A stretch of DNA of 64,000 nt. Origin: Przewalskia tangutica. Lineage: Eukaryota > Streptophyta > Magnoliopsida > Solanales > Solanaceae. The translations under genes were made by a program, and so were the position numbers. Each line of letters begins with the position of its first letter. Within the stretch, counting starts at the first letter, position 1. The stretch is taken from NCBI GenBank assembly GCA_029844215.1, contig CM056734.1:12410501-12474500 (forward strand). Direction: 5' to 3'. The notes beneath the pieces are model-generated. The model was not told where the DNA came from. It ran no database searches and worked only from the letters and a program-made list of their open reading frames with translations. This document shows, piece by piece, positions 11,737-24,068 of the stretch.

Positions 11737-13172
11737 ATGACTGGACAACTCAACCAATTCAACACTGAAAATTCCACTGATGCTCAAGGCAATCCCATTG
11801 TCTTCAATCCCACTACTCAAGGCACTAACGCTGCCTTCAACTCCACTATTTTTGGCACTCCTAGTGTCACAACTGATCATGGCATTTCTAATGCCTTCCC
11901 AACTACTGCTTTTGGCACGTCAAGTGCCATCACATCGCTTTTTGGTACGCTGTGTCACCGCCACCGCTTATACTTCACGCCGAGGCATTCACAATGCCTT
12001 TGCAATCCTCAAGGGAGCGCTACTTCCCCAACACCTGCTAGTTTTCACCATGAACGTCCTCAAAAGTTCATGGGTGCTCACTTTAAGAAATGACAGCAAA
12101 AGATGTTGTTTTTCCTTCTTCAGCTACGCAACAAGCCTTACGTGATAGGGGTGAAAGCGACTCGACTTAGAACAGCTACGCGCCTCTCCTTATAGTAATA
12201 GTTTTCTTATAACAGCGTAGCAAGAAATAGAATAGTTCAATTTGAATAATATCATAGTTCAATGCGAATAGGCTAATAGAATAGTTCAATTTGAATAATA
12301 TCATAGTTCAATTCGTTGCGTAGCAGTTCTAATTAAAAACTATTAGTAGTTGTTCTTCTTATTCCCCTATTCCTTATATAAGCGAGTAAACTACATTGCA
12401 GTCGAGTCCCTTCTATGGGAATTCCTCTTCCCGAGCCTCTTTCTTTGGTTTTCTGCACGGATTCCTCTCTTTGAGGGTTTTGTGAATCCGATTTTATGGG
12501 AATGTCACATTTTCTAACCGAAGATCCTCCACTAGTTTGTGAAGACGTGGACCCTCAGCCAAATAATTTAGCGGGAGGGGGGCAAGGTATGACGACATGA
12601 GGATGGTTCGCGAAGCATGGAAACATAGTGATTTCATGTGTAGGAACTATATTCTAAACAGTTTGTCCGATCCACTATACACGGTATATTGCACCGTTGA
12701 AACTGCCAAGCAGTTATGGGACAAACTTCAGAAAAAGTACAACACCCAAGATGCGGGTAGTAAGAAGTTCATCATTGGGAAGTTCCTGAAATTTCAAATG
12801 GTGGACAAAAAAAGCGTGACATCTCAAGTCCACGAATTCCAAATGATTCTACATCACCTGGATTTGGAAGGATTAAAGCCCAACGAACAATTCTTGGTTC
12901 GGGCATTAATCGAGAAGTTGCCTCCCTCGTGGACTGAGTTTATGAACTATCTAAAACTCAAAACGAAGGAGATGGCCCTAGATGAACTTATTGTCAAACT
13001 CCAGATTCAGGAAGACAATAAGAAGGCCATGCCAAAGGAAAAACAACCCGCTGAGGCTAAGGCAAACCTGACGGAAGTCAAAGGGAACTCAAGCAAGAAG
13101 AGGAAGTTCCAGAAGAAGTCAAGCCCCAAACAACTGAAAAGTTCAAGGGAAATTATAACCAATGTGGTATAG
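11737..13172 (+). pseudogene. Copia gag (UBN2 domain), broken and interrupted
   Basis: The frame opens with MTGQLNQFNTEN, followed by a low-complexity N-terminus with repeated 'NAFPTTAFGT'-like phrases, then HHERPQKFMGAHFKK and a stop. Related plant Gags continue 'W.QKMLFYLTTL...FLTEDPP'. The local sequence gives QQKMLFFL and then diverges for about 390 bp before the family sequence HFLTEDPPLVCEDVDPQ resumes near 12507. The body of the UBN2 domain is at 12597-13172 (for example LWDKLQKKYNTQDAGSKKFI). The zinc knuckle after 13140 survives only in pieces (YNQCGIVCHMTKDC) in a shifted frame. Confidence 0.8.
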
Positions 13173-13321
13173 TTTGTCACATGACCAAAGACTGCTGCAA
13201 GCTAAAACGTGAGAATAAGGCCAAAGGCAAGGCCAAGGCTAACATCGTTGAAGACACGCCACGATGATATGATTGGCGAGTTCTCGCCAGAGTTCTTGAA
13301 GCTAACCTCGTTGAGAATCCG

Positions 13322-16139
13322 GTGCAATGGTGGCTAGACACGGGTGCTACCCGTCACATTTGTTCCAATAAAGATGTCTTCTCCACATATACACTAGTCA
13401 CAGATAAAAAATTGTTCATGGGCAACAATTCTTCTTCAGATGTGTTGGGGGTAGGAAAGGTGACCCTAAAGATGACGTCCGGAAATGAACTGATTCTGAA
13501 GGAAGTGATGCATGTCCCAGAAATTCGAAGAAATTTAATTTTTGGACCTCTGTTAGTAAATGCTGGTTTTAGGCTAGTGTTAGAGGCTAACAAGTTTGTA
13601 ATCACTAAAAATGGAACATTTATAGGAAGGGGTTTCGTCTGTGAAGGCCTCTTTAAGTTCAATGTTGCACCTGTAATGTCTTTTGTTTCAACTATCAATA
13701 AAATTGCACCTTCTACTTACTTGATTGAGTCATCTAATCTATGACATCATAGATTAGGACATGTAAAATACCAATCTATCCAAAGGTTGGTAAAGCTGGA
13801 ATTATTGCCGTCTATTGACATAAACCCTTAACGTAAGTGTGAGGTGTGCATAGAGACAAAATTTTCCAAGAGTCCTTTTAGATCCATCGAAAGGGATACC
13901 GCTCCTCTAGAACTTATACACACTGATATATGCGATTTAAAGTTTGCTCAAACTAGAGGGGGAACAAGTACTTTGTGACATTCATAGATGATGGCACAAG
14001 GTTTTGTTACATTTACTTACTAAAAAGTAAAGATGAAACCTTTGAAGCATTCAAACGCTACAAAGCAGAAGTTGAGAATCAACTAGGTGGACGGATTAAA
14101 ACTATCTGTAGCGATAGAGGGGGAGAATATGTAGCGCCTTTTGAAGAACTTTGTACCCAATCGGGTATAGTTCATAAAACAACGGCTCCTTACTCACCTC
14201 AATCAAACGGGGTTGATGAACGCAAGAACCGAACACTAAAGGAAATGATGAATTCTCTACTCATCAATTCGATCCTCCCTCAAACCATGTGGGGAGAAGT
14301 TGTCCTTACCGCAAACAGGATTCTTAACAGAGTCTCACACAAGGGTAAAGACAAGACTCCATACGAGCTATGAAAAGGAAAGAAACTTACCTACAAGTAT
14401 TTGAAGGTATGGGGTTGTCTGGCCAAGGTAAAAGTACTTATGCCAAAGCAGGTCAAGATTGGACCTAAGATTGTGGATTGCATATTCATCGGATATACCA
14501 ATAACAGTAGTGTTTATCGCTTCATAGTGCACAAGTCGGATCATCCGGACATTTATGAAGATACGATTATGGAATCAAGGACTGCATGGTTCTTTGAAGA
14601 CACATTTCCCTATAAGGAAATAACGTAACATCTCGCAAACGAAGTTATGAACAAACCTCTGATGAACTAGGAGTCACTGACTATCTAGATCGAAACGGTT
14701 CAGATCTAGTAAATTCTGAAGTAGCTGATGATCCGGAATTTAGTATTCCATATTCTCAGGACTTGGAAGATTCAGAAATGGAACCAAGGCAAAGAAAAAT
14801 GGCACGGAAGGACAAGTCCTTCGGTCCAGACTTTGTAGCTTATTTGGTTCAGGATGAACCACGGACAATCACCGAAGCATTGTCAACTCTAGAAGCACCG
14901 CTCTGGAAGGAAGCTTTAGAAAATGAGATAGAATCCATTCTGCATAACCACACCTGGGAGTTGGCAGAACTTACCCCAGGACACAACTGTTGGGTTGTAA
15001 GTGGATCCTTAAATGGAAGTTAAAGACAAATGGTTCTATCGACAAGTACAAAACTAGGTTAGTAGTCAAGGGTTATCGTCAAAAGGAGGGCCTTGATTAC
15101 TTCGACACCTACGCTCTGGTGTCAAGAATGACATCCATACATATGTTCATAGCTATAGCCACATTGCGGGATCTTGAAATAAATCAAATGGATGTTAAGA
15201 CTGTCTTCCTAAATGGTGATTTGGAAGAAGAAATATATATGGATCAACCTGAGGGGTATGTGGTTCCAGGACAAGAGACAAAAGTATGTCGGCTTGTTAA
15301 ATCGTTAGACGCTGAAACAAGCCCCTAAACAATGGCACGAGAAATTTGATAGTACTCTACTATCAAAAGGATACGCCATTAATGGAGGTGACAAATGTGT
15401 CTACATGAAAGGAAATGTCAAATCCTTCGTCATGATATGTCTATATGTAGATGACTTGTTGATCACTGGAAGCAGTCCTGGAATAATTCTAAAGACTAAG
15501 AACATGTTAAAACAGTGTTTTGACATGAAAGATATGGACATTGCAGATGTCATCTTACGGATCAAGATCTCTAAGACATCTAATGGACTAGTCTTATCTC
15601 AATCTCACTACATCGAGAATGTACTGAAAAAATTTGGGATGTTCGACAGTTCACCGGTATCAACACCATTGGATATAAGTCAAAAGCTTGACAAATATCT
15701 GGGTAAGCCCGTACGCCAGGAGCGATATGCGCAGGTGATTGGTAGTATGATGTATATCACAAACTACACTCGACCTGATATCGCTCATGCAGTCAATAAA
15801 TTAGTTAGGTTCACTCAAAATCCAAGTGAGGATCACTGGAAAGCGTTGAACAGGATACTACGGTTCCTAAAGTTCACGATACATTTCGGGTTACACTATT
15901 CAAGATATCCAGCGGTACTAGAGGGGTACAACGATGCAAACTGGATATCTGATAGCGACGACATCAAGTCCATCAGCGGATATATTTTTACAATCGGTGG
16001 TGGAGCTGTGTCTTGTAAATCCTCTAGGCAAACTCTTATTGCCCGATCCATGATGGAGTCAGAATTTATCGCTTTAGATAAAGCGGGAGAGAAAGGTGAG
16101 TGGCTTCATGGTTTTCTAGAGTGTCCCATGTTAGGATAA
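13322..16139 (+). pseudogene. Copia pol: protease, integrase, reverse transcriptase, RNase H (broken)
   Basis: Order along the strand: protease with WWLDTGATRHIC (catalytic D-T-G) at 13322-13744; integrase with LIHTD near 13915, CSDRGGEY near 14107 and NGVDERKNRT near 14206, the family form being NGVAERKNRT; the usual integrase tail at 14401-14628; reverse transcriptase from about 14763, with CKWILKWK, a shift, then QMDVKTVFLNGDLEEEIYM and YVDDLL near 15441; RNase H to 16139 and beyond in other frames (TKGIPKDQL near 16324). Stop codons and frameshifts near 13741, 13950, 14371, 14626, 15020, 15325 and 16139 prevent one polyprotein. The active-site motifs that remain suggest moderate age. Confidence 0.85.
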
Positions 16140-17013
16140 ACTCGTGTCTTCTGTAATGATCCACTGTGATAGTCAGTCGGCTCTAGAAAGGTCACGAAGC
16201 TCAATATACAACGGTAAGTCTCGTCATATTTGACGGAGACATGAGTATGTTAGGTAGTTGATCACCTTAGGTATTATTTCCATTGATTACATAAAATCTA
16301 AGGAAAATATCGCAGATCCCTTGACGAAGGGAATACCTAAAGATCAGTTGTTCTGTCTGTCTATGGGAATGGGCTTAAAACCCAAACAATAAGAACCGAT
16401 ATAGTGGACACCCAACCTTACAGACTGGAGATCCCAGGAATAAGGTTCAATGGGAAAACTAAACTGTAAAGGTTCCGTGAGCGCTTCGGTGGAAGCAAGA
16501 GCACTTCGAATAATGTGTCTTTCTTAAGAAACATAATCCAAGGTCATTCCCGTGATAGACAAAAAGTGCTACCTATAAGAGGTGTAAAGTATAAGTTTTC
16601 AAACCTTTAATGATCCTCAAAAGTTGAGGTTAGGTTGGTGAAATTTTTAATGGTTCCTAACGCTTGTGTAGCGGGGTATTACAGGATACCTTGTAGGAAA
16701 CCACCTATTTAAGTGTGAGGACAGGGCGCCTCAAATGAACGCACTTAAGAATTCAAGGGTGTGCACGGCCCATGATGGACAAAACACTAGAAAGATTGAG
16801 TAGGAAAGGTGTTGTGTTGGTACCATTGTCTTGGCATATACTAAACACTGACGGTTCAAGATATCACGTTCACCACGCAGTAAATATGTCCGATGGTATT
16901 CTACTATGGATGGTTCAAAGCTCCGGCTACCTCTCCGGATGCAACATCGTTCCGCCAAGTGATTGCTAGAAAGACACCATGTGCGTGCATCAAAATCTCT
17001 TCCAAGAGGGGAT

Positions 17014-18000
17014 TGCTGGAAATATTTATTAAACATGAAATAAAGTAAATTCTATTAATTATGAATCGAACAATTGCGGCCCCGCACGTAGGAAACCTTG
17101 TTTCCACACACATGCACACGTAGTGTCAAATATCAAAATTTCCTTAATGGAAGAGATATTGATACATATACGAATTGTTTGAGACGTAAGGTAATAGACG
17201 GTTATTGGCCAAATGACGAATGATTTTACGTTGGTAAATGAAGGAAGAAGTGTATAATGTGTAAAGATGAAATGAATCAGAAATTACCACGAAACCGAAG
17301 GAAGTCGCGACTCTCCAAGTAAGGGTCGCGATTGGTGGTCGCGACGCCCCGGCGGTCAGCGACTCATGGCGCTTCAATTCCGAGAACTCACCGAATTGAA
17401 GGTCGCGCGCTCCCGGCGGCCGCGACTTAATTGACGCCCAGCCCAGAGTTATCGAACCGGGCGGTCGCGACTCTCTCGCCTCGATCGCTTCAATCCGTTG
17501 TAGGTGAATTAAAAATTGATTCTTGGGTTGACTTTGGAGTATTTACTCTCCATTATTTTGCTCATGAATTCAGTCATTACTTGGTTGAATTGTAAGTTCA
17601 AATTCAAGGCATTAACATGATATTCATGACCATTACTTAGCCATTTGGAAAGTCATAATCTACACACTATAAAATGAGACACAAGACTCATTTGAAAACA
17701 CACTTGACATCTTACACTAACAGTTCTCTGAAATTGTCTTCCTCTCTTGCAATCACAAACACTCAAAGATCTTTCTTCCAAAGCAAACACTTGAGTTCTC
17801 TTTGCTCATTTGTTTGATTGTTGTTTTATCTTGGGAGATAAGTTGTCATTACAACCGTTGAAAGAATATCTGGGGCAATATTATCTTAAGGATAGATCAA
17901 GAATTTGGTCGACTCAGCAAACCCTCATATTTGATCATTTCCAGATTTCTAACAAATAGTTGTTGTTGTTATTTTTCCGTTCTACACATTACTACTCACA
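17014..18000 (+). repeat. 3' LTR of the Copia element
   Basis: Starts TGCTGGAAATATTTATTAAA and ends CTACTCACA at 18000, directly followed by the target duplication AATTA. It is 60 bp longer than the 5' LTR, mostly in a GC-rich patch at about 17305-17490 where GGTCGCGAC-like octamers recur four to five times. Confidence 0.9.
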
Positions 18001-18395
18001 AATTATTGATAATATATAGTTAATATATCGCTAAATGAAATTAGCGATGAATTTTGGTTGTTGATAGGGGCGGAGCTAGAAAATAGATATGGGTTGGCCG
18101 AACCCTGTAACTTTGTTCTAAAGTCTGTATTTATCTTGAGAAATTCATTCAAGATGCACAAGTTATTGATTTAGAACCAAGTTTTAGAATCCAATAACTT
18201 AAAAGACTAAAATTCTGAATTCATAAGCTTCAAATTCTGGCTCTGCATCTGTTTGTTGACTATAGAATTTATTCATTGTTAATTCTTTTTTTTAGTAATG
18301 TTACTATTAGATCCTTCTTTATTCATCTGACCTAGTTTTTCTTTTCATTTTGAAGTATTTTAAATATTTGATACAGTTTTTATATAATTCTTATA

Positions 18396-19049
18396 CAGTA
18401 AAACCTCTATAAATTAATAATGTTGGGACAATGAAGTTTTATTAATTTATAGAGATATTAATTAATCAATAAATTAATAATTATTAATTTATAGAGTGAT
18501 TTTAAATTATTTTTAAATAAATTTTAAATTACTAATTTCAATAATTTTTTTGTCTAAAGTCAATGAACTGTCTAAAAACAATGAACTATATTCATCATAT
18601 TTTTACGTAATAAAATTAAATGTATATTATATAAGTTAATTGAACTTGAAAGTTCATTGTACTTATGTTAAAAATATTCAATGTATCATAATTAATGAAT
18701 TACTATATACTGTAAATAATTTTTTTGTCTAAAATAATGAACAAATAAAGTTTTGTCTAAAATCAATGAACTATATTCATCATATTTTTATGCATCAGAA
18801 CTTTTGAATGCACTGAGAATAGTTAGAGATGAAATTCAACTAGATTTAAATTTTAAGAAAAAACAAAATACTATGAATTATATTTTGCTAAATTATCCTA
18901 AGTATATATCTATATATACTTGCCATATGTATTTGAGAAATTATTAATTTATAGATATAATAAAATAATGTATTTATAAATGGTTTTTTGGTCGGGACCA
19001 GAAGAAATTATTATTTTAAAGAGATTATTAATTTACGAAGGTTTTAGTG
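18396..19049. mobile_element. Pogo/Tc1-mariner-like MITE
   Basis: Left end CAGTAAAACCTCTATAAATT; right end, inverted, CACTAAAACCTTCGTAAATT. The terminal inverted repeats run on for about 27 bp with a few mismatches and are flanked by TA on both sides (18394-18395 and 19050-19051), the target duplication expected of Tc1/mariner/pogo elements. The TIR resembles the Lemi1-type pogo MITEs of other dicots as I recall them. The 654-bp interior is AT-rich and has no transposase frame. It starts about 390 bp beyond the Copia 3' LTR. Confidence 0.8.
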
Positions 19050-19464
19050 TACGTGGAAAACTTCAAACTCGTTCAACAATCCAAGTCTAAACTATGAATT
19101 TTGTTTCTTTTATCAAAATAACTTTTTCAATAACAATCATTTATGTATTCCAATTTTGCTGATTGGTATGCCACTTTGTCACTTTGATATGTTTAGAAAT
19201 TATTTGATACTAAGTAATTTATTTGGGCTTCGCCCGATTACGAATGACCTCATTAAACCTGTGAATAAATCTTTCTAATATTTAAATAAAGAATAATACA
19301 ATTGAATTAAAGTACTAAAAGCAGATTAAATATATCATGAAAAGAAAACACAAAAGAATGGAAGAAAGTGTTGGATATTGTACGCACATGTACTTTCGGG
19401 GAATAGTTGAACTAACTATTACAAGTGATCTAAAGACTATACTAAGGAGATCATTATAATAATA

Positions 19465-19738
19465 TCATCTAGTTATAATCATTATGTATCTAGGTTCTTG
19501 ATTCTCTGTGTCAACCACCACCAAGTCTCGTGACGTGGTGTCTGTAGATTCAACAACTTCATGCTTTTTCAGACTGTCGTTGACAACTTCAACTGCTGCA
19601 AGCTTTTGATCCTTAATCCTGAAATAAGGACTGTCGCGCCTGTTTTCGACTTCGGGGGTCTGAACGGTGTACGCAACGTTGCTCTTTGGCGCGGTTCCCT
19701 GGATGGAGCAATTAATGTTGTTTTGAGGAGTCGCCACC
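19465..19738 (-). other. Primer-binding site and leader of an Ogre/Tat-type gypsy element
   Basis: Immediately downstream of the LTR at 19739 (minus strand) comes GTGGCGACTCC. TGGCGACTCC is the start of the tRNA-Arg primer site used by Ogre/Tat gypsy elements. A 90-codon open stretch follows from 19737 to 19465 but opens on GTG and overlaps the primer site, so it is leader rather than a known protein. The element is lost beyond about 19400. Confidence 0.5.
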
Positions 19739-21932
19739 TAATTATTTAAGTGAATTAGGACACTTAGTTTATTGCAATAAAAATACTGCAATTGACCTCC
19801 ATTTAATGGTCTGCGAAATTAGTGAGATTCTGAGTCAGGGTTCTTTATTATCCTAAAGGGAAGGGGTTAGGCACCCTTTAAGATCCGCTAACTTGCGGTT
19901 ATTCGTTCAAACCTAGGTTAATTATTTATTGCCCTTTTTATTCTACCTATTCTAAGCATTTTTAATAATTTATAATTAAAATAAAATGCAATACAAAAAT
20001 AATAAAAGCTTAAAATTAAATGCGACATAAAAATAAAGCTACGGAACATCTTTTAGCCCTTTTTAGGTCTTCTGCACAAGATAATCTCCGGGTACCTGCA
20101 TAAACACTTAGTAAAAGTATTAATAGTAGAATAAATAATTTTAAAAGCAATAACAAGAATTAATAAGTAAAGCAAATAAATAAATCCGTCTTTTGCAGGA
20201 GGCCTTGGAAATCGACGGATTCCTTCATCGCCAATATTGCTAAAAATAATAAAATAAATAAAACCTTCTGATCCGCGCCAAAACAAGAATAGTTTTAAAC
20301 ACGGAGGGCTCGAGATATAAAAATGTAAAGTGGGGATACCTTAAACACGCATGCACATGAGAATTCGCCGCCACAGCGTTGGTTATCCGTAAAGTGGAAG
20401 AAATCATCATTGCCCGAAAGCTTCATTTATTTTATTTTCCGCTTTTGAATCATGAGGCCTCAAAATCGACGGATAACTTTTTCATCTACTAAGTGTAGTA
20501 TCATATTCAAAATCAAGAAACCAAAGAAAAATATAGCAAAAATAGCCTAAAATCACCAAAGAATATGGCCAAAACCACCCCATAATATGGCCAAAACAAG
20601 AGCGAAATTTATCGAGAATCACCCAACAAAATGCCACAAACAGGACGAACAGAGCCCAAAATCGTAATGATGACCAACATCGCGGAAATTTCAAAGTTTC
20701 ACGGAGTTTCACTCCACAGATACTAAACAAGAAATCAAACCAATCCGCCAACAACAGATAACGACGCAATCACCAACAAACAAGATATTAACATAGGTCG
20801 CGGAGTTTAACAAACTCCGCGAGATTCAAAATAATAAATCACCCAAATAATCAATTATATAATAGCGGCGAAGAGACAACGATGATTTCAACAATACAAA
20901 GCGTGCAGCGGCGGGTCGACGAGAAGTGGTGGCGGTGAAGGTTCGCGGCGATCGTTTGTGCGATGATGGTGTTGAGGCCGAGAGGATGAGGATTCGACGG
21001 AAATGATGCGGGTGAAAGCGGTTAAGGGAGAGAGAGTGCGGCGGTGAGGAGTGTTGGCCGAGGGTGTTGCAGGGGTTCGCCGCTGGTCACGCGAGTGTCG
21101 GCGATGGTGTATGTGTGTGAACAGCTGGTAGGGTTAACAGGAGTTCCACGGCGCGACGGAAGGAGAGCTAGGGCGAGGAGAGAGGCGAGGTGAGAGGGGT
21201 GTTCGACGGAGGGGAAAGGTGGGGTTGAGGGTCAGTCGGCTAGGGTAGTTCACGAGATAGAACTCCCGCTGGCGGCTGGCAACGGCGACGGAGAGAGTGA
21301 GGAGAGGTCGAAAGATAAAGTGGGGGTGAGGGTTTGTATAGGGTCTTGTGCGGCTGGCTGATAATAGGGGGGCTGATTTTTGTGTTGGGGGGAAAGTGAG
21401 AGTATAATGTTTTATTTATAGGATAGGTTTTTAGGGTTTGGGTTTAGTTTTGGGGGGAAAATGAAAAGTGGGTTTTAATTTTAGGGGGGGGGGGGGAATA
21501 AAAGATGGTGTTTGGATGGAATTAAAAAAAATAGTGTTGGATTGGACTGATTCAAATTGTGTCTTGGACTGGACTGGTTTGACAAAAATGCAAGGCTGGT
21601 TAATTATTTAAAAGACAATTATTTAAAAAAAGATGCAAGATTATTAAAATTCAAATGCCGACGCAATAATACTAAAATGCAATTTTAAAGACATGTTTAA
21701 TGCCTGATTAAAAGTAAAAACGGGATGCCAATTAATTATTTAAAAAGATGCAAATATTATTAAAATAAAATGACGGTGTAACAATAATAAAAACATAATA
21801 TTAACAAAGACGTAATGCTTAATTTAAAATAAAAAGATAAAAATGCAAAAAATGTTGATTAAAATGCGGTGTCTTAAAATACTTAGAATTGCAACAAATA
21901 TACAAAAAACGGGTCAAAATTGACTGTCAACA
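19739..21932 (-). mobile_element. Large LTR of an Ogre/Tat-type gypsy element
   Basis: On the minus strand the segment starts TGTTGACAGTCAATTTTGAC at 21932 and ends beside the tRNA-Arg-type primer site at about 19739, giving about 2.2 kb. LTRs of this size and this TGTTGACAGTCAATTTTGACC start are typical of plant Ogre/Tat elements as I know them. The plus strand from about 20880 to 21500 is strikingly G-rich and C-poor, with a run of 13 G at about 21484-21496. No internal coding region remains apart from the leader, so it is a truncated element or fragment. No target duplication was found. Confidence 0.6.
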
Positions 21933-21989
21933 AGGACTCAAACAACAAATTGGTTAAGTTTCACCATACGCTGAGTCAAAGGATGACCC

Positions 21990-22909
21990 TTTCTCTTTAA
22001 AATAATATTGCCCCGTATACATGTTTTTACGTTAGCAGAGCATTCGTCTCCCAAGATAAAGCAGCGGCTTATCTTCTTCGTAAAGCACAACGAAGAAGAT
22101 CTATCGAAGAACACAAATATGGAATTGCTAAGAAAAGAATTATCTCAGAGATGTGTATAAACTTTGTGGTGTAACAAGTTCATAATCTCCTGAGATAGTA
22201 CGTTTGAGAAGTGTGTAAGACTTTCTTTGAAATGAAGTGAATGTTGGGTACATAAAAATCTGAAGTAAAGAGCATGTTAGACACCTCTCAAATCTGAACC
22301 ACAAAGGCATCAATTTATAGGTGCAAAATTGCCTCTTCACTTGCAATGTGAATGTCATTTCACTTGCAATGTGAATGCCTTAATGGAAGTTCATTGAGCC
22401 AAGTAAAAAGTGTGTGAACACACTCAAAACAAGGACTCACATAATGTAGGTTCATCCTTCCAAAACTCAACACAAAGTTCAATGCACTTAAACTTTCGCT
22501 CTGCATTCATCGCTCGAGAAGCGCCGCGCCTTTGCTCGATCAGCCGCGGCGCATCTTCCAGAGACTTACTGCCCATAGGGCGCCGTGACACTCCACCGCC
22601 ACGGCTCGGTCCGTCCAACGCCGCGGCCCTTTACGGCTCCACGGTCCGACCCGTTTTCATCTTACACTTCGCACAATTCTTTCTTCGTTAACCAACGTGG
22701 AATATAGATTATTGTCGACAATAACCGTCCATCATTCTATGTCTCAAACACATTACTCTTACGTGTTCCAATATCTCTTTCACTAAGAAAATTTACGATA
22801 TTTAGCCCACGTGTGCACGTGTGTGGAAACAAGATTTTCAACGTGCTGCGCGCCTTATATTCATAAATGACGGGATAAACTTATTCCCCCGTTAGTAAAA
22901 TTTCCAACA
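21990..22909 (-). repeat. LTR related to the 10.8-kb Copia family (minus orientation)
   Basis: The minus strand begins TGTTGGAAATTTTACTAACG at 22909. It contains GTGTGGAAACAAG and CACACGTGGGC-like blocks seen at the Copia 5' LTR, and near 21995-22060 the sequence 'ATATTGCCCCG' and 'CTCCCAAGATAAA' that mirror the end of that LTR. A GC-rich patch (CGCGCC, GCCGCGGCGC) lies at 22510-22660, where the Copia LTRs carry theirs. The left boundary against the Ogre-type LTR at 21932 is unclear and no target duplication was found. Confidence 0.65.
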
Positions 22910-23688
22910 GAAAGAAAAATGGATGTAGTTAAAATCTTCAATCTCAAGTGAAGGTATGATCCCTAAAATTCTTTCCAATGCCAGTAATCAAATGGAGGTA
23001 ATTCACTCGCAACGACGGTAAGAGCAACAAAAATATGTATGCCTTGCCCAATGAATTTAATGTTTACTGTAAATAAATTTCATAAAAATTGCACTTTTCG
23101 GGGACTATTAAGCAAATAATAATATATATTCACTGATAAAAAAAATGATACCTAGTTGTTTGGCCTATAAAACTCGTATAAACTTTTCTCACAACAACTT
23201 CCTCACTTTAGTACTAATTAATGAGTTTGTTTCAATGGTAATACGTGATTTTTTCTCAACTAAAAGTTGCAAGACTTACAATTTGTAAACCCTTCATAGT
23301 TTGTAAAATTCTTAAGCAGGATTGCTACCTATTTCGCCCGTGTCTCACATTAGCTACATTTTGTAGTTCCTAGGGTATTACTTTGAAAGTATATTTGTAG
23401 ACCTGCACAAGAATCATGCTTGTATAATGACTAAGTTGCAGTACATCAAACATGTAAGACTGCAATATAAATATGCTCTATGTCCATCTTCGAAATTGTA
23501 AGCAAAAATCAAAATTTCAGGAAGAACCTTATCGTGGGTGTGGGGAAAATTTTATTTCAGTATTATATTCTATCGAGGGGGCTAATCCCTGACCCTAAAT
23601 GGGTTGCACGAAAAATTTCTTACAGAAGAAACTTGGTATATCTACTTATTTGAAACCTTTAGGTAAGTTAGAATATAGACATGGAGGC
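22910..23688. other. Intergenic, no gene seen
   Basis: AT-rich DNA with stops in all frames. It contains no recognised repeat ends or coding motif. Confidence 0.4.
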
Positions 23689-23696
23689 ATTTCAGC

Positions 23697-24068
23697 TAGG
23701 GCCGTTAGTGAGCCGAACTATTCAATCTGATCCGCAAAATTCGGCTCGAAAAAGCCCGATTTGAGTTCGATTCGTTGCATCAAATATAGGACCGAACCTT
23801 AGATTTTGATTCGGCTCAAATCGAGCCGAATATTCGGTCCGATCCGAATTGCCAAATATTTGCGAATATTCGATCCGATTTGTCGAATCGGATCGAACCT
23901 TAACTGCTGTCGAACCCGAATCGAGCCTTAATTTCTAAGGTTCGACGAGTTCGAGCCGAATCGAACCTAAGGTGCGAATATTTTCAAGCCGAATCGAACC
24001 TAAGGTGCGAATATTTTCAAGCCGAATATCTGCATTATTCGGCTCGATTAGGCTCGGTAACAACCCTA
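23697..24068. mobile_element. hAT-type MITE, 372 bp
   Basis: Left end TAGGGCCGTTAGTGAGCC; right end, inverted, TAGGGTTGTTACCGAGCC. The 8-bp flanks are ATTTCAGC (23689-23696) and ATTGCAGC (24069-24076), matching at seven of eight positions, as expected for an old hAT insertion. The interior is full of GAGCCGAA/TTCGGCTC repeats and carries a perfect 33-bp tandem duplication at 23954-24019. There is no transposase. Confidence 0.8.
23954..24019. repeat. Two perfect 33-bp tandem repeats
   Basis: Two adjacent identical units starting AGCCGAATCGAACC, at 23954-23986 and 23987-24019, inside the hAT MITE. A third partial unit (AGCCGAATATC) follows. Confidence 0.85.

Larger units (their letters stand above)
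10776..18000 (+). mobile_element. Ty1/Copia LTR retrotransposon with both LTRs and target duplication
   Basis: A 7.2-kb element. The left LTR begins TGTTGGAAAT and the right LTR ends CTACTCACA. It is flanked by the 5-bp target duplication AATTA at 10771-10775 and 18001-18005. Between the LTRs come Gag, protease, integrase, reverse transcriptase and RNase H in Copia order, all on the plus strand. A polypurine tract (AAGAGGGGAT, about 17004-17013) abuts the right LTR. No clear tRNA-Met primer site follows the left LTR. Stops, frameshifts and an insertion in gag make it inactive. The LTRs differ in length (927 and 987 bp) and have many substitutions, so the insertion is not recent. Confidence 0.9.

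Noticed and set aside
16731..17377. Minus-strand frames across the Copia 3' LTR
   Set aside because: Parallel frames appear in the 5' LTR; they are LTR sequence, not genes.
23954..24019. Direct repeats that could suggest a CRISPR array
   Set aside because: Only two adjacent copies without spacers, inside a plant hAT MITE.
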